Notes: generated from the sequence alone by a model not told the origin. DNA of 64,000 nt from Rhodanobacteraceae bacterium (GCA_903970285.1 CAJCHN010000141.1:62001-126000); one strand, 5' to 3'. Counted from the stretch's first letter, positions 9,254 through 18,252 are shown. Numbers and translations: made by a program.

Positions 9254-9811
9254 ATGAGAGCATTGCGTTGCGGGTTGAGCACACTGTGTCTGCTTTGCAT
9301 CGGGTTCGCGGGAGCGCAGACGCCACTCGACGTTCCAGCCGGTGCTCCAGCCGGTACCACGGGCATCTGCAGGGATGGTTCCTACTCGACCGCCGCCAGC
9401 AAATCTGGCGCATGCCGCGGACATAAAGGGGTGCAGACTTGGTACGCCTTATCCGCGACGCCGGTGCCGGCCGCCTCGACCCCGGCAGAGTCCGCACCCT
9501 CCACAACCGGCACGAAATACCCGTCCATGCCCGCACCGGCGCCAGCGATCTCCGCCCCCATCGCCATGCCCGCTCCCGCAAGCGCCGCAACCCCGGCCAG
9601 GAAGCTCAGCCCCGCGCAGGCCGCCGCGGCCAGGCCGGTCGCTCCCGGCGGTGCCCCGGGCCTGGTCTGGCTCAACTCCGCCAGCAACGTCTATCACTGC
9701 CCCGGCGACCCCTTCTACGGCAAAACCAGGGCCGGAGCCTACATGAGCGAGGCCGACGCGAAGGCTAAAGGAGCCCACGCCGACCGCGGCCAGGCCTGCG
9801 CCGCCAGGTAG
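9254..9811 (+). CDS. Secreted DUF3761-domain protein
   Basis: The ATG at 9254 is chosen because AAGGAG lies 7 bases upstream; an in-frame upstream extension to 9068 lacks a ribosome site and looks non-coding. The 185-residue product has a signal peptide (MRALRCGLSTLCLLCIGFAG-AQ). Next comes a compact cysteine-containing module (GICRDGSYSTAASKSGACRG) typical of DUF3761. A Pro/Ala-rich linker of ~70 residues follows. The C-terminal module WLNSASNVYHCPGDPFYGKT plus AYMSEADAKAKG recurs in secreted proteins of soil bacteria. The function is unknown. The location is presumably the periplasm or outside, with one likely disulfide per module. Confidence 0.7.
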   Translation: MRALRCGLSTLCLLCIGFAGAQTPLDVPAGAPAGTTGICRDGSYSTAASKSGACRGHKGVQTWYALSATPVPAASTPAESAPSTTGTKYPSMPAPAPAISAPIAMPAPASAATPARKLSPAQAAAARPVAPGGAPGLVWLNSASNVYHCPGDPFYGKTRAGAYMSEADAKAKGAHADRGQACAAR

Positions 9812-9886
9812 CGATACTCCTGAAAATAAGTGGGTGCCCCAGAAATGGTGCAACCAGAAAACGTCTCTTGTACATGCCTTGTACCA

Positions 9887-9942
9887 GGGCTAAGTTCCCT
9901 GCTTTGAAGAATATGCGCAACAAACGTGGGGAGGGGTGGGGT
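9887..9942 (-). repeat. Post-stop C-rich repeat element, copy 1
   Basis: Read on the minus strand, this ~56-bp element runs from a C-rich block (ACCCCACCCCTCCCC) through GTTTGTTGCG and CATATTCTTCA to ACTTAGCCC. It begins about 20 bp after the stop codon of the M28 peptidase gene (9963) and shares its orientation. It matches copies at 14235-14287 (plus strand) and 29156-29209 (minus strand). No gene is seen in the 9812-9962 gap. Confidence 0.75.
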
Positions 9943-9962
9943 AGCCGCCCAGAGAGGCTCCT

Positions 9963-10943
9963 TCAGCGCTGATCCACCAGACGAATCAACTCCAGAAACA
10001 GCTCGCCGGCAATCTGTAACGACTGCGGGCTGATCTTATCGAGGGTGTCCTGCGCGGTATGGTGATAGCCATCGGGCGTCTGGTTGGTGTGCGGCCCATA
10101 GTCGTAGTCGATCACATCCAGCACCGGCACTCCGCGCCGCGCAAACGGCACGGTATCATCCTCGATCGGCGTCCTGTCCTTCGAGATCACGTTGGGGTGC
10201 CCGATGTCTTTCGCCGCTACCTTCAACAGCTCGACCAGATTCGAGTTCGAGTTGCCATCCTGATCGATGTCCAGATCTTTGTCGCCGATCATGTCCGCCA
10301 GCAGGAACGCCTTGATCTTGCCCAGAGTCCCATCCTGCGACCACTTCGCCGCCAGGTGCCGCGAGCCATACAGCGAGTCCTGCGCCGACCACTTGTCGAC
10401 CGCCTCTTCGCCATCGAAAAACACCAGCACCACCGAGTAGCCTTGCGGTGGATGCGTCCGCAGATACTGCCCGATCTCGATCAGCAGCGCGGAGGTGCAG
10501 GCGCCATCGTTCGCCCCGACAAATGCAATGTCTTTCAGCGGGTAGTTCGTCTCGTAGTGGGAGCCAATGACGATCATCCCGTCCTTCTTGCCCGGGTAGC
10601 GCACAAGGATGTTGTGCATGGTCTGCAGCCCCGCCGGCGTCGAAGCGGTAAATGTATCGATATCCAGGCGGTGCTCTTTCGCTTCCGTCTGGAAGTGCGA
10701 CTCGATAAACTCCTCAGCCGCCTTGTGGCCGGGTGAGCCGTTGAAACGCTTGGGCGCAACCGCCAGCAGCTCCTTGGTCAGTGCGTAGGTAGCTGCGCCG
10801 GAGATGTGGCCGCGCTCCTGCGCCTGAAGCGGCAGTATCCCCAGGGCTGCCAGCATCCACACGCAGATGCGCGCTAAAGCCTTGTTGGTGGCGCTTCGTG
10901 GGAGGTTGGACGATTGGCATGAGACCGACTGGACCGGCTGCAT
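9963..10943 (-). CDS. Secreted M28 family metallopeptidase / glutaminyl-cyclase-like protein
   Basis: The 326-residue product has a membrane-targeting segment (ICVWMLAALGILPLQA-QE, about residues 26-43) and a di-zinc M28 fold. Candidate metal ligands are the His of GSHYET, the Asp of GANDGACTS, the Glu pair of FFDGEEA, the Asp of DMIGDKDLD and the His of YHHTAQDTLD. The YETNYPLKDIAFVGANDG and DMIGDKDLDI stretches resemble glutaminyl-peptide cyclotransferases more than generic aminopeptidases, so either N-terminal pyroglutamate formation or peptide cleavage is possible. The start at 10943 overlaps the tatC stop by one base (TGATG), which argues for translational coupling and against the longer reading upstream. 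Confidence 0.82.
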   Translation of the reverse strand: MQPVQSVSCQSSNLPRSATNKALARICVWMLAALGILPLQAQERGHISGAATYALTKELLAVAPKRFNGSPGHKAAEEFIESHFQTEAKEHRLDIDTFTASTPAGLQTMHNILVRYPGKKDGMIVIGSHYETNYPLKDIAFVGANDGACTSALLIEIGQYLRTHPPQGYSVVLVFFDGEEAVDKWSAQDSLYGSRHLAAKWSQDGTLGKIKAFLLADMIGDKDLDIDQDGNSNSNLVELLKVAAKDIGHPNVISKDRTPIEDDTVPFARRGVPVLDVIDYDYGPHTNQTPDGYHHTAQDTLDKISPQSLQIAGELFLELIRLVDQR

Positions 10944-11725
10944 CAGACTTTCAACTCCTTGGCTTTGCGGCGCGAGGGATGCGCGAACCAGGCGACCGCC
11001 ACGCCCAGCACATAGAGCGCCAGCATCGGGCTGGCAAACAGGCACATGCTCACCGGGTCCGGTAACGGGCAGATGATCGCCGAGATCAGGAAGATGACCA
11101 GGATGGCGTAGCGATACTGCTTGAGAAAAAACTTGGCGTCGGCAATGCCGAAGAGCGCGAGGAAAAACATCAGGATCGGCAGCTCGAAGCAAATCCCGAG
11201 GCCGAGAATGACGGCGAGAAAGAACTGCGTGTAGTCCTCTATAGTCAGGATCGGGTGGAAGCGCTTGCCGAAGTCGAGCACCAGCACCTTGATCGCGCCC
11301 GGAAGCACCCAGTGGTAACCGAACCACACCCCGGACGCGAACAGGCCGATGGTCGCCGTCATAAATGGGCCGACGTATTTCTTCTCGTGCGCGTACAGTC
11401 CCGGCGAGATAAACAGCCAGACCTGGTACAGAATGAACGGCGCGGCCAGAATCGCGCCACCCAGGAACGCAGTCTTGATGTAGAGATTCAGGCCGTCGGT
11501 CGGGTGGGTGAAGTTCAGCGGGATGTGCAGATCGTCGAGCGGCTTCTGGATGATGCCGTAAAGCCGCTCATGAAAGGCGTAAGCAACCGCGAAGCCGATG
11601 ACCAGAAAAGTCACCGAGCGGATGAGCCGCTTGCGCAGCTCCTCCAGGTGCTCCATCAGCGACATCCCGGGAAGCTCGACGCGATCGGAGATGCCGTTCC
11701 TCACCTGGTCGATGACGTCAGCCAT
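10943..11725 (-). CDS. tatC: Sec-independent protein translocase TatC
   Basis: TatC is the multispanning receptor that recognises twin-arginine signal peptides. The 260-residue protein has six hydrophobic segments, the N-terminal motif MSLMEHLEELRKRLIRS, the conserved LYAHEKKYVGPF loop and the FELPILMFFLALFG span. The start overlaps the TatA/B-type gene by 8 bp, and the stop overlaps the M28 peptidase start, so all three are likely one transcript. Apparent Tat substrates in this window (multicopper oxidase at 39.8 kb; two ferritin-like proteins at 49.5 and 50.6 kb) are consistent with an active pathway. Confidence 0.96.
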   Translation of the reverse strand: MADVIDQVRNGISDRVELPGMSLMEHLEELRKRLIRSVTFLVIGFAVAYAFHERLYGIIQKPLDDLHIPLNFTHPTDGLNLYIKTAFLGGAILAAPFILYQVWLFISPGLYAHEKKYVGPFMTATIGLFASGVWFGYHWVLPGAIKVLVLDFGKRFHPILTIEDYTQFFLAVILGLGICFELPILMFFLALFGIADAKFFLKQYRYAILVIFLISAIICPLPDPVSMCLFASPMLALYVLGVAVAWFAHPSRRKAKELKV

Positions 11726-12254
11726 GGGTGGATGCCTCGGTTTCGGCTGGCGCCGTCATGGCCACCGGATCGGCAGTATGAGGGATCGTATCGAAGAGGC
11801 CGCCCAGCGAGCCCGAACCCGTCGAGCCATTCGCGAAATTGGAGCGGCCCACCGGCAAACCGCTCGCCGGCGGCATCAGGTGCAGATCGCCGTTCGAGGC
11901 AATGGGAATTGGCTCCAGCGTTGCCGTGGCTGCCAGCGTGGCAGACGCCGCTTCAGCAACGGCGCCGGGTTGCGGCTCAACCGGCATCGGCGCTGGCAGG
12001 TGCGGATGCTCAGGCTCTGGAATGTTGAGCGGAGCCACCGGGGCGGCGGCTTCAATCGCAGCGATCTTCTGCTGCTGTTCGGCTTGTTCCATCGCGCGGA
12101 ACTCGTCCTCCATCTGCAGCCGGAATTCGGACGAAGCGCGGCGAAACTCGCCCATCAGCTTGCCCAGGTAGCGCGCGAGTTCCGGTAGCTTCTTCGGACC
12201 GAAGAGCAGAAGAGCGAGCAGGAAGATGACGGCACTATCGGAAAAGCTGGGCAT
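11718..12254 (-). CDS. tatB: Twin-arginine translocase subunit of the TatA/TatB family
   Basis: This 178-residue protein has one N-terminal span (FSDSAVIFLLALLLFGPKKL) with the conserved Phe-Gly hinge, then the amphipathic helix LPELARYLGKLMGEFRRASS. The rest is a long Pro/Ala/Glu-rich low-complexity tail that ends EASTHG. The length and extended charged helix fit TatB better than the shorter TatA, but one protein could serve both roles. It directly precedes tatC with an 8-bp overlap. No second TatA homologue is visible in the window. Confidence 0.85.
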   Translation of the reverse strand: MPSFSDSAVIFLLALLLFGPKKLPELARYLGKLMGEFRRASSEFRLQMEDEFRAMEQAEQQQKIAAIEAAAPVAPLNIPEPEHPHLPAPMPVEPQPGAVAEAASATLAATATLEPIPIASNGDLHLMPPASGLPVGRSNFANGSTGSGSLGGLFDTIPHTADPVAMTAPAETEASTHG

Positions 12255-12596
12255 GAGTCCTGGGGTTCATGATACGTCCAAGCGGAGGACGCAACAAAAT
12301 GGATGCGCAGATTGGCGTTCTGAAATCGGCACCGCCTGAGAGTGTGCCGGGCTGCACTGGAACGAGTAGAATTGGACTCATTACACAGCACGGCGCCCAC
12401 TCAAAGGCAACGCGGTGCGGGCGTGAAGGGTTGCAACATCCCCGTGGGTTGAGGATCGAGATTCTGGTCCGCCAGAGATCGACTCGGCGAATCCACTGCA
12501 ACCGCGATGGAAATGCTTTCAACATCCCCGTTTCCCAAGCGAAGTGCGCAGGCGGCATCGCGCACCACGAATTGGCGAGACTGAAGGCGGCGAAGT
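12255..12596 (+). other. Divergent intergenic region between tatB and nadA
   Basis: This 342-bp spacer must hold the promoters of tatB (minus) and nadA (plus). I see no convincing hexamer pair. The only repeat noted is a direct 12-mer CAACATCCCCGT at 12434-12445 and 12520-12531. A 111-codon open frame crosses it but has no recognisable domain or ribosome site and is not called. Confidence 0.4.
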
Positions 12597-13757
12597 TTGA
12601 TTGAAACGATTGCGGAAGCGGCAGGCGCAGCCCTGCTGGAGGAGCCGGCGCACGTGCCGGTTCTGTGCTCGCTGGAGAATTACCTGGCCGAGCCGGATCA
12701 CACAATGGATGCGCGAATCGCCGCGGCGCGGGTCAGACTCGGCCGGCAGGCAGTCATTTTGGGGCACCACTACCAGCGCGACGAGGTGATCCGGTTTGCA
12801 GACTTCACCGGCGACAGCTACAAGCTGAGCAAGATCGCGGCGGAGACCGAAGCCAAGTACCTCATCTTCTGCGGTGTCCACTTTATGGCCGAAAGCGCGG
12901 ACGTGTTGGCCAAGCCATGGCAGCAGGTGATCCTGCCCGACCTGAACGCCGGCTGCTCCATGGCGGATATGGCCGAAATCGGGCAGGTCGAAGATTGCTG
13001 GGACAGCCTGCAAAGGCAGGGACTTGCGACAAGTGAAAAGGGCCTGATCCCGTTGACGTACATGAACTCTGCGGCGGATATCAAGGCCTTCTGCGGCGAG
13101 CGCGGCGGCTTGGTCTGCACCTCGTCGAACGCGCGCGGCGCATTTGAATGGGCGTTTGCGCGCGGCGAGAAGATTCTCTTCCTGCCCGATCAGCACCTGG
13201 GGCGGAATACGGCCTTTGCCATGGGCATTCCGCTGCACGAGATGGTGGTGTGGGATCCGTACCAGCTCAATGGCGGCGTTTCGCCGGAGCGGCTGCGGGC
13301 GGCCAGGGTGATCCTGTGGAAGGGCCACTGCTCAGTCCATCAGCGCTTCCTGCCGGAGCACGTGGACCGTATCCGCAGAGATGAGCCGGGAATGACGGTG
13401 GTGGTGCATCCAGAGTGCCGCTTCGAAGTGTGCCAGAAGGCGGACGTGCTGGGTTCGACCGAGAAGATCATTGAAACGATCGAGCGCGGCGGCGAAGGTT
13501 CCAGCTTTGCCGTGGGCACCGAGATTCACCTGGTGAATCGGCTGGCGGCACGATTTGCTCCGCTGGGCAAGCGTGTGATCACGCTGGATGACTCGGGCTG
13601 CCTGTGCACCACCATGTACCGCATCTCACCGGCGCATCTGGCATGGGCGCTGGAGAACTTGGTAGCCGGCAGGGTCGTCAATCAGATCAAGGTTTCGGAG
13701 GATACCAAGCACTGGGCGAAGGTAGCGCTGGACCGGATGCTCGAAGTAAAACGGTAG
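12597..13757 (+). CDS. nadA: Quinolinate synthase A
   Basis: NadA condenses iminoaspartate (made by NadB) with dihydroxyacetone phosphate to quinolinate in de novo NAD synthesis, using a [4Fe-4S] cluster. The 386-residue protein has LGHHYQRDEVIRFADFTGDS, a first cluster Cys in IFCGVHFMAESAD, a second in VCTSSNA and a third in the DDSGCLCTTMYR segment, plus VVHPECRFEV. The coding frame opens with TTG at 12597; the next alternatives are a GTG at 12654 and an ATG at 12705, so the first ~35 residues are uncertain. nadB lies 4.5 kb downstream on the opposite strand; nadC is not in the window. Confidence 0.93.
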   Translation: MIETIAEAAGAALLEEPAHVPVLCSLENYLAEPDHTMDARIAAARVRLGRQAVILGHHYQRDEVIRFADFTGDSYKLSKIAAETEAKYLIFCGVHFMAESADVLAKPWQQVILPDLNAGCSMADMAEIGQVEDCWDSLQRQGLATSEKGLIPLTYMNSAADIKAFCGERGGLVCTSSNARGAFEWAFARGEKILFLPDQHLGRNTAFAMGIPLHEMVVWDPYQLNGGVSPERLRAARVILWKGHCSVHQRFLPEHVDRIRRDEPGMTVVVHPECRFEVCQKADVLGSTEKIIETIERGGEGSSFAVGTEIHLVNRLAARFAPLGKRVITLDDSGCLCTTMYRISPAHLAWALENLVAGRVVNQIKVSEDTKHWAKVALDRMLEVKR

Positions 13758-13786
13758 GGCGGGTGGCAAGGCTGAGGAGTTGTGGC

Positions 13787-14227
13787 TTGGGCAAGACATT
13801 CACGTTGGATGAGGCGACGATGCTGCTTCCGGTGCTCGGGGCGCTGCTGGGCCGGGCGCGGGAGGCCGCGTTGCGGGCGGGCCTGCTGGAAAACGCGATG
13901 CAGGCGCTGAGTCAGCGCATTTTCCTGTCGGGCGGCCTGCATGTGGATGTGCCGGCGGCGGCGCGACGGCGAGCGGAACGGGAAAAGGCGATGCAGGAAG
14001 CGCGGACCACGATCGAGGAGATCGCCGAGATTGGGGTGCAGGTGGCGGAGAACTCGGAGGGTGTACTCGAGTTTCCCTGCCTGCTGGAAGGGCGGACGGT
14101 GCTGCTGTGCTGGTCGCTGGGAGACGAGGAGATCCAGTGGTGGCGGGAGGAGGGGGACGAGCCGGACGTGCGCAAGCCAGTCGATGGACGGTTCGCGTCG
14201 CGGCGGGAGCGGGAACGACCAAATTGA
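13787..14227 (+). CDS. DUF2203 family protein
   Basis: The product (146 residues from a TTG preceded by AGGAG at 13775) matches the DUF2203 pattern: N-terminal FTLDEATMLLPVLGALL, a central helical region, then GVQVAENSEGVLEFPCLLEGRTVLLCWSLGDEEIQWW in pieces. In many bacteria the family sits near metabolic genes, and its function is unknown. It follows nadA by 29 bp on the same strand and is probably co-transcribed. The TTG start is chosen on the ribosome site; an in-frame GTG at 13763 is the alternative. The post-stop repeat element begins 7 bp after its stop codon. Confidence 0.72.
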   Translation: MGKTFTLDEATMLLPVLGALLGRAREAALRAGLLENAMQALSQRIFLSGGLHVDVPAAARRRAEREKAMQEARTTIEEIAEIGVQVAENSEGVLEFPCLLEGRTVLLCWSLGDEEIQWWREEGDEPDVRKPVDGRFASRRERERPN

Positions 14228-14234
14228 GGCGCCA

Positions 14235-14287
14235 GGGTACCCTCCCCGGGAATGTTACCTATATTCTTCACAGGCTTGCACTTAGCT
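14235..14287 (+). repeat. Post-stop C-rich repeat element, copy 3 (plus strand)
   Basis: On the plus strand the element reads from ACCCTCCCC through ATGTTACC and TATATTCTTCA to CACTTAGCT. It starts 7 bp after the DUF2203 stop codon and has the same orientation as that gene. It aligns with the copies at 9887-9942 and 29156-29209, both on the minus strand downstream of minus-strand genes. The remaining 14288-14548 stretch before the acyltransferase shows no gene and no clear promoter. Confidence 0.75.
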
Positions 14288-14548
14288 GTGGTTCTCCAAC
14301 ACCGGCTGCACCAAAGAATGTGCATCGGCTGCGACGGTTTGGAAGGAAGAGCATGCGCGGTGCAGAGCCCTCGCGAGCGGCCGCGCACCCTTTCCAGAAA
14401 TGGTCATGGCGACAGTACTTACAACCCCGGCCACACCGCGAGGAAAGCGGCTTGCCCTTCTGTAGCATTGGGCGGGTTTGGGTGAAGAGTATGCATTGGC
14501 AGTAAAGGCGTTTTCGGGTCGGGAACACCCCAGTCAGAGAGGATCGTG

Positions 14549-15664
14549 ATGGAAAGAACGAAGACGCGCTCTCTGCCGAGATTCCGATCTCTCGATGGAA
14601 TGCGCGGCATCGCGATCTCCCTGGTTTTTGCCTTCCACTTTCACGTCCTGCCGCAGGGATGGATGGGCGTGGACATTTTCTTTGCTCTGTCCGGCTACCT
14701 GATCACCACCATCATTCTGGGCGAGCGGAGGGAGCGCCGCTTCTGGCAGATTTACTGGGCGCGGCGTGTCGCGCGCATTGTTCCCGCGCTGCTTCTCGCG
14801 CTTGGGCTGGCCTACGCATGCTTCCGCTTTCCGCCGGTGTTGTGGTCCTACTTCCTGCTTGCGGGGGCCAATCTTGCGGAGATGAAGTACCACGTGCTGC
14901 TGGGCGAAATCGGACTTCCCACGCTGTGGTCCCTTGCCGTTGAGGAACAGTTCTACCTCATCTGGCCGACCCTGGTAAGAAGAGCCGGCAAACGCACGCT
15001 GATGTTGGTGCTCGCCGGCGTCTTGCTTGCAGGTCCTCCAGCGCGGCTCTTCGCACTGACGTTTGGCGAACCGGGGAAATATGCCACCCTTTTCCTCACT
15101 CCCTTCCGGCTCGATGGACTTGCCGCAGGAAGCCTGCTGGCGATCGCCATGGCGACGGAGAACTCACGGGCGTGGATCGCTCGAAAGGTCGGGTCTCTGG
15201 CCCCGGTGGCATGGTTCGTGCTGATTGCCTTCATGCCTCTGCTCACGTACGAGAAGCATACTTCTCTCTGCATCACTCTGGGCTTTTCCGTTGTTTCCCT
15301 GGCTTCGGCGGCCACGATAGCGCACCTTGTCCTTTTGCCGGGTTCCGCGCTCAGCCGTACCCTTTCCTTCAAGCCGCTCGCGTTTCTGGGACGTATCAGC
15401 TATGGAATCTATCTTTTTCACATGCTGGTCAAGGCGTCTCTCATCCACCTGGCGAATGCCCGTGGTTACGAACACAACAAACGGCTCATGATCTTATCGA
15501 TCCCCCTGACGATCCTCGTCTCCTGGGCGTCCTTCGCGCTGTACGAGTCGCCGATCTCAGAGTTCGGCAGGCGTTTGATTCGATCGATGAAGGAAGAGCA
15601 GCTGGTGATTGCGTCCGGGGTTGGCATCCGGACCAGCGAGCCTGAAGTTGCTGCCGAGCCTTGA
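14549..15664 (+). CDS. Acyltransferase 3 family membrane protein (OafA/YrhL type)
   Basis: These multispanning enzymes O-acylate polysaccharides, peptidoglycan or lipids. The 371-residue protein starts with the family motif RSLDGMRGIAISLVFAFHFH, whose His is the presumed catalytic residue. It continues with GVDIFFALSGYLITTII and WSLAVEEQFYLIWP, and ends with the last span and a charged C-terminal tail. About ten hydrophobic segments are visible. The start ATG at 14549 has GAGAGGA upstream; a GTG one codon earlier is possible. No glycan cluster surrounds it, so the acceptor is unknown. Confidence 0.88.
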   Translation: MERTKTRSLPRFRSLDGMRGIAISLVFAFHFHVLPQGWMGVDIFFALSGYLITTIILGERRERRFWQIYWARRVARIVPALLLALGLAYACFRFPPVLWSYFLLAGANLAEMKYHVLLGEIGLPTLWSLAVEEQFYLIWPTLVRRAGKRTLMLVLAGVLLAGPPARLFALTFGEPGKYATLFLTPFRLDGLAAGSLLAIAMATENSRAWIARKVGSLAPVAWFVLIAFMPLLTYEKHTSLCITLGFSVVSLASAATIAHLVLLPGSALSRTLSFKPLAFLGRISYGIYLFHMLVKASLIHLANARGYEHNKRLMILSIPLTILVSWASFALYESPISEFGRRLIRSMKEEQLVIASGVGIRTSEPEVAAEP

Positions 15665-15775
15665 CAACGGCGCAGCGGCTCTCCGTTCCGGATCCAGACG
15701 GAAACTTGGGTAGCATGAGGTAGTGCCGTTCGGGTGGAGCTTGCGTCGAACCAGCACTGGCTTGCGAGGGCAATG

Positions 15776-16951
15776 ATGACGAAACGAACGGCTGGGCCGG
15801 GATGCAGGTGGCGTGCGGCAGGAGTGGTGGGGTTGGGCTTCGCGCTCTTGACTGGATGCGCAAACTTCTTCCAGAATCCGAACAATACGGGGACCACAGG
15901 CCCGACAACCGGGACCGGAACCACCACCGGCGACTACGTCTATGTGCTGAATGACACGACCAATACGCTGAGCCAGTTCCAGGTCGGACCTTCGGAGCTG
16001 ACGCCGATCTCCGGCTCGCCGATTTCGCTGGGCGGGACCGGCTTTGAGTCGGCGGCGGTGACGCGCGGGAACCAGTTTGTGTATGTCGGCGGTGCGGGCG
16101 TGCTGCAGTGCTACTCGATCGGCTCGACCGGTGCGCTGACGGCGCAGAGCGCGGCCGAGTTGACCCAGGCGAACACGCAGTTTGTGTCCTTGACGACCTC
16201 ACCCGTGGGTTTGTGGCTGTTGGCGCTCGATGGAAACACGCAGACGATCTTCGTATACGGCATCAACACGACGACCGGCGTGCTGACGCAGACGCAGGCG
16301 CTGCCCTACACGGTCCCGAGCGGGGGAACCGTCACTCCGCACCAGATTTCGATCTCGCCCAACGGCGGACTGGTGGCGGTGGCGCTGGGCGCGGCGGGCG
16401 ACCTGGTGTTTACGTTCAATACCTCGACCGGTCTGCTGACACAGACGGCGGGAATTAATCCGGCCTCGCAGTACAACGACAACGCAGTGCTGTTCGACGC
16501 GACCAGCGGCTACCTGTTTGTGGCGCGGCAGGGGCCGCTGGCGGGGTCGAGCGGGATCACAAGCTACTCCATCACCACCACGGGCGTGGCCACGGCGGCG
16601 CAGAGCCTGATTGCCAGTGGAGACGATCCTTACTGGCTGGTCGAAGACAAGTCAAACACCTATATCTACGCGGCGAACCGCGGGTCTACCTCCAATTCCA
16701 TCTCGGGATATTCGGTTTCGGGCGGAACCTTGACGGCGCTGGCGACTTCCCCCTATGCGAGCGGAACCCAGCCTACTGCGCTTGCGGTCGACAGCAGCGG
16801 CAAGTACCTGGTGGCGGCCGCGATCGGCGGATCGAACGATGTGACCATGTACGGCTTCGACGCGCTTACCCTGGGTAAGCTGGACCCGGTCGCCACGGCG
16901 ATCAGCGGCACCGATCCGGCCGGCAGCGCCGTGGTGCTGGCGACCTACTAG
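15776..16951 (+). CDS. Beta-propeller lipoprotein (lactonase/YVTN-like)
   Basis: The protein has a lipoprotein signal (hydrophobic VVGLGFALLTGC with lipobox LLTGC, about residues 16-27), a Thr/Gly-rich linker, then repeated ~50-residue units of the type DYVYVLNDTTNTLSQFQV, QFVYVGGAGVLQCYSI and TYIYAANRGSTSNSISGYSV. This is the pattern of a seven-bladed propeller such as 6-phosphogluconolactonase-like proteins. Paired ATG codons at 15773 and 15776 follow GAGGG; either could initiate. The mature protein would be tethered to the outer or inner membrane. The biochemical activity is unknown. Short gaps link it to the downstream lipoprotein gene. Confidence 0.72.
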   Translation: MTKRTAGPGCRWRAAGVVGLGFALLTGCANFFQNPNNTGTTGPTTGTGTTTGDYVYVLNDTTNTLSQFQVGPSELTPISGSPISLGGTGFESAAVTRGNQFVYVGGAGVLQCYSIGSTGALTAQSAAELTQANTQFVSLTTSPVGLWLLALDGNTQTIFVYGINTTTGVLTQTQALPYTVPSGGTVTPHQISISPNGGLVAVALGAAGDLVFTFNTSTGLLTQTAGINPASQYNDNAVLFDATSGYLFVARQGPLAGSSGITSYSITTTGVATAAQSLIASGDDPYWLVEDKSNTYIYAANRGSTSNSISGYSVSGGTLTALATSPYASGTQPTALAVDSSGKYLVAAAIGGSNDVTMYGFDALTLGKLDPVATAISGTDPAGSAVVLATY

Positions 16952-17034
16952 AGCGGCGGGTGGTAAGCCGGACGATGGCCGGTGGTAGTCTCAGGAAGGG
17001 ACTGACTCTGGTTGCGAATGGAACGATTGCATTG

Positions 17035-18228
17035 ATGTTTCAGCATTTTCGTGGGTACCGCGGCCGCCCTGGGGCGGGACGCATGGTGGGTCTGGCCGCG
17101 CTCTCCGCCTTGTTTGCAGGGTGTGGACACTTCAAGCCGAAGCCAGATGATTCGTATGTCTTCGTCACCTCGAAGCAGGGTTACCTGCGCGACCGGGTGG
17201 CGGCCGTGTCGAACCGCGTGGCCGAGGTAAAGAACGGCGAGCGGCTGAAGATCCTGGATCATGGACGGCACTTTCTGAAGGTGCAGACGGAGCAGGGGCA
17301 GGTCGGCTGGATCGAGGAGCGGACCGTGGCGACGCCCGAGACGGTCGCGGCCTTCGATGAGATGAAGCAGCAGCACGCCAACGACCCGGAGATCGTGGGG
17401 GGAGTGACCCGCGACGAGGTGTACATGCACCTGAACCCGGGGCGCGAGACCGCGCATTTCTACCTGGAACCCGAAGGCGAAAAGCTGAAGCTGCTGAAGC
17501 GGGCGATCGTCCAGAAGGTGGTGCCGCCGGGCACGGCAGCGAAGGCGCAGAAGGCGATTCCGGAAGCCGTGGGAACGCATGCCGCGCTGAAGGGCGCCCC
17601 GCCGAAGGCTGCGGAAGCGGCACCTGCGCCCCCCGCGATGGAGGATTGGTGGCTGGTGCGCGACGCCGAGGGCCATACCGGCTGGTTGTTCGGGCGGATG
17701 ATGGACGTGGATGCGCCGGATACCCTGACGCGCTACTCGGAGGGGCAGAAATTTGTCGGCGCTTACGTGCTGACGACGGTGCACGATGAGGGCGCACCGA
17801 CCGAACTGAAGGATATTCCGGAGTATGTGACGGTGATGAACTCCTACCAGGCGGGCCTGCCGTACGACTTCGACCAGGTGCGGGTGTTTGTTTGGAGTCT
17901 GCAGCATCACCGCTACGAGACAGCGTTTCGCGAGAAGAACGTTGAAGGGTATCTGCCGGTCTCGGTCACCAGAATGAAGGATCCGTATGGCAAGTTTCCG
18001 GTGGCGCAGGAGCTGTTGCCAGCCTTCTCGTACAAGGTGCTGGCGGCGGATGCGCCGGCGGTGACGCCCGCGGCGAACGGCGAGATCACTCCCACGAAGA
18101 CGATCACCAAGACCTACCGGCTGGAAGGAAACCTGGTCCGCAGCGTCACGCCGGTGGGCTCCGTGCCGGAGCCTGAAGCGCACCCGGTGGCGGAGACGGA
18201 CAAGAAAGACAAGAAGAAGCGGCGGTAA
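17035..18228 (+). CDS. SH3-domain lipoprotein of unknown function
   Basis: The start at 17035 gives a lipoprotein signal ending in the lipobox LFAGC (MVGLAALSALFAGC). Two bacterial SH3-like modules follow: VTSKQGYLRDRVAAVSNRVA leading to VQTEQGQVGWIEE, and a second around EDWWLVRDAEGHTGWLFGRM. The C-terminal third contains VWSLQHHRYETAFREKNVEG and a Lys-rich end (DKKDKKKRR). Such modules often bind peptidoglycan or proteins in the periplasm. It lies 83 bp after the propeller lipoprotein on the same strand. Exact function unknown; the start could also be 17083. Confidence 0.65.
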   Translation: MFQHFRGYRGRPGAGRMVGLAALSALFAGCGHFKPKPDDSYVFVTSKQGYLRDRVAAVSNRVAEVKNGERLKILDHGRHFLKVQTEQGQVGWIEERTVATPETVAAFDEMKQQHANDPEIVGGVTRDEVYMHLNPGRETAHFYLEPEGEKLKLLKRAIVQKVVPPGTAAKAQKAIPEAVGTHAALKGAPPKAAEAAPAPPAMEDWWLVRDAEGHTGWLFGRMMDVDAPDTLTRYSEGQKFVGAYVLTTVHDEGAPTELKDIPEYVTVMNSYQAGLPYDFDQVRVFVWSLQHHRYETAFREKNVEGYLPVSVTRMKDPYGKFPVAQELLPAFSYKVLAADAPAVTPAANGEITPTKTITKTYRLEGNLVRSVTPVGSVPEPEAHPVAETDKKDKKKRR

Positions 18229-18252
18229 GCGGCCGGCTTGCGTTCCACAGAG

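Noticed and set aside
12269-12604. A 111-codon frame before nadA
   Set aside because: There is no ribosome site, no domain and no compositional support; nadA starts over its end.
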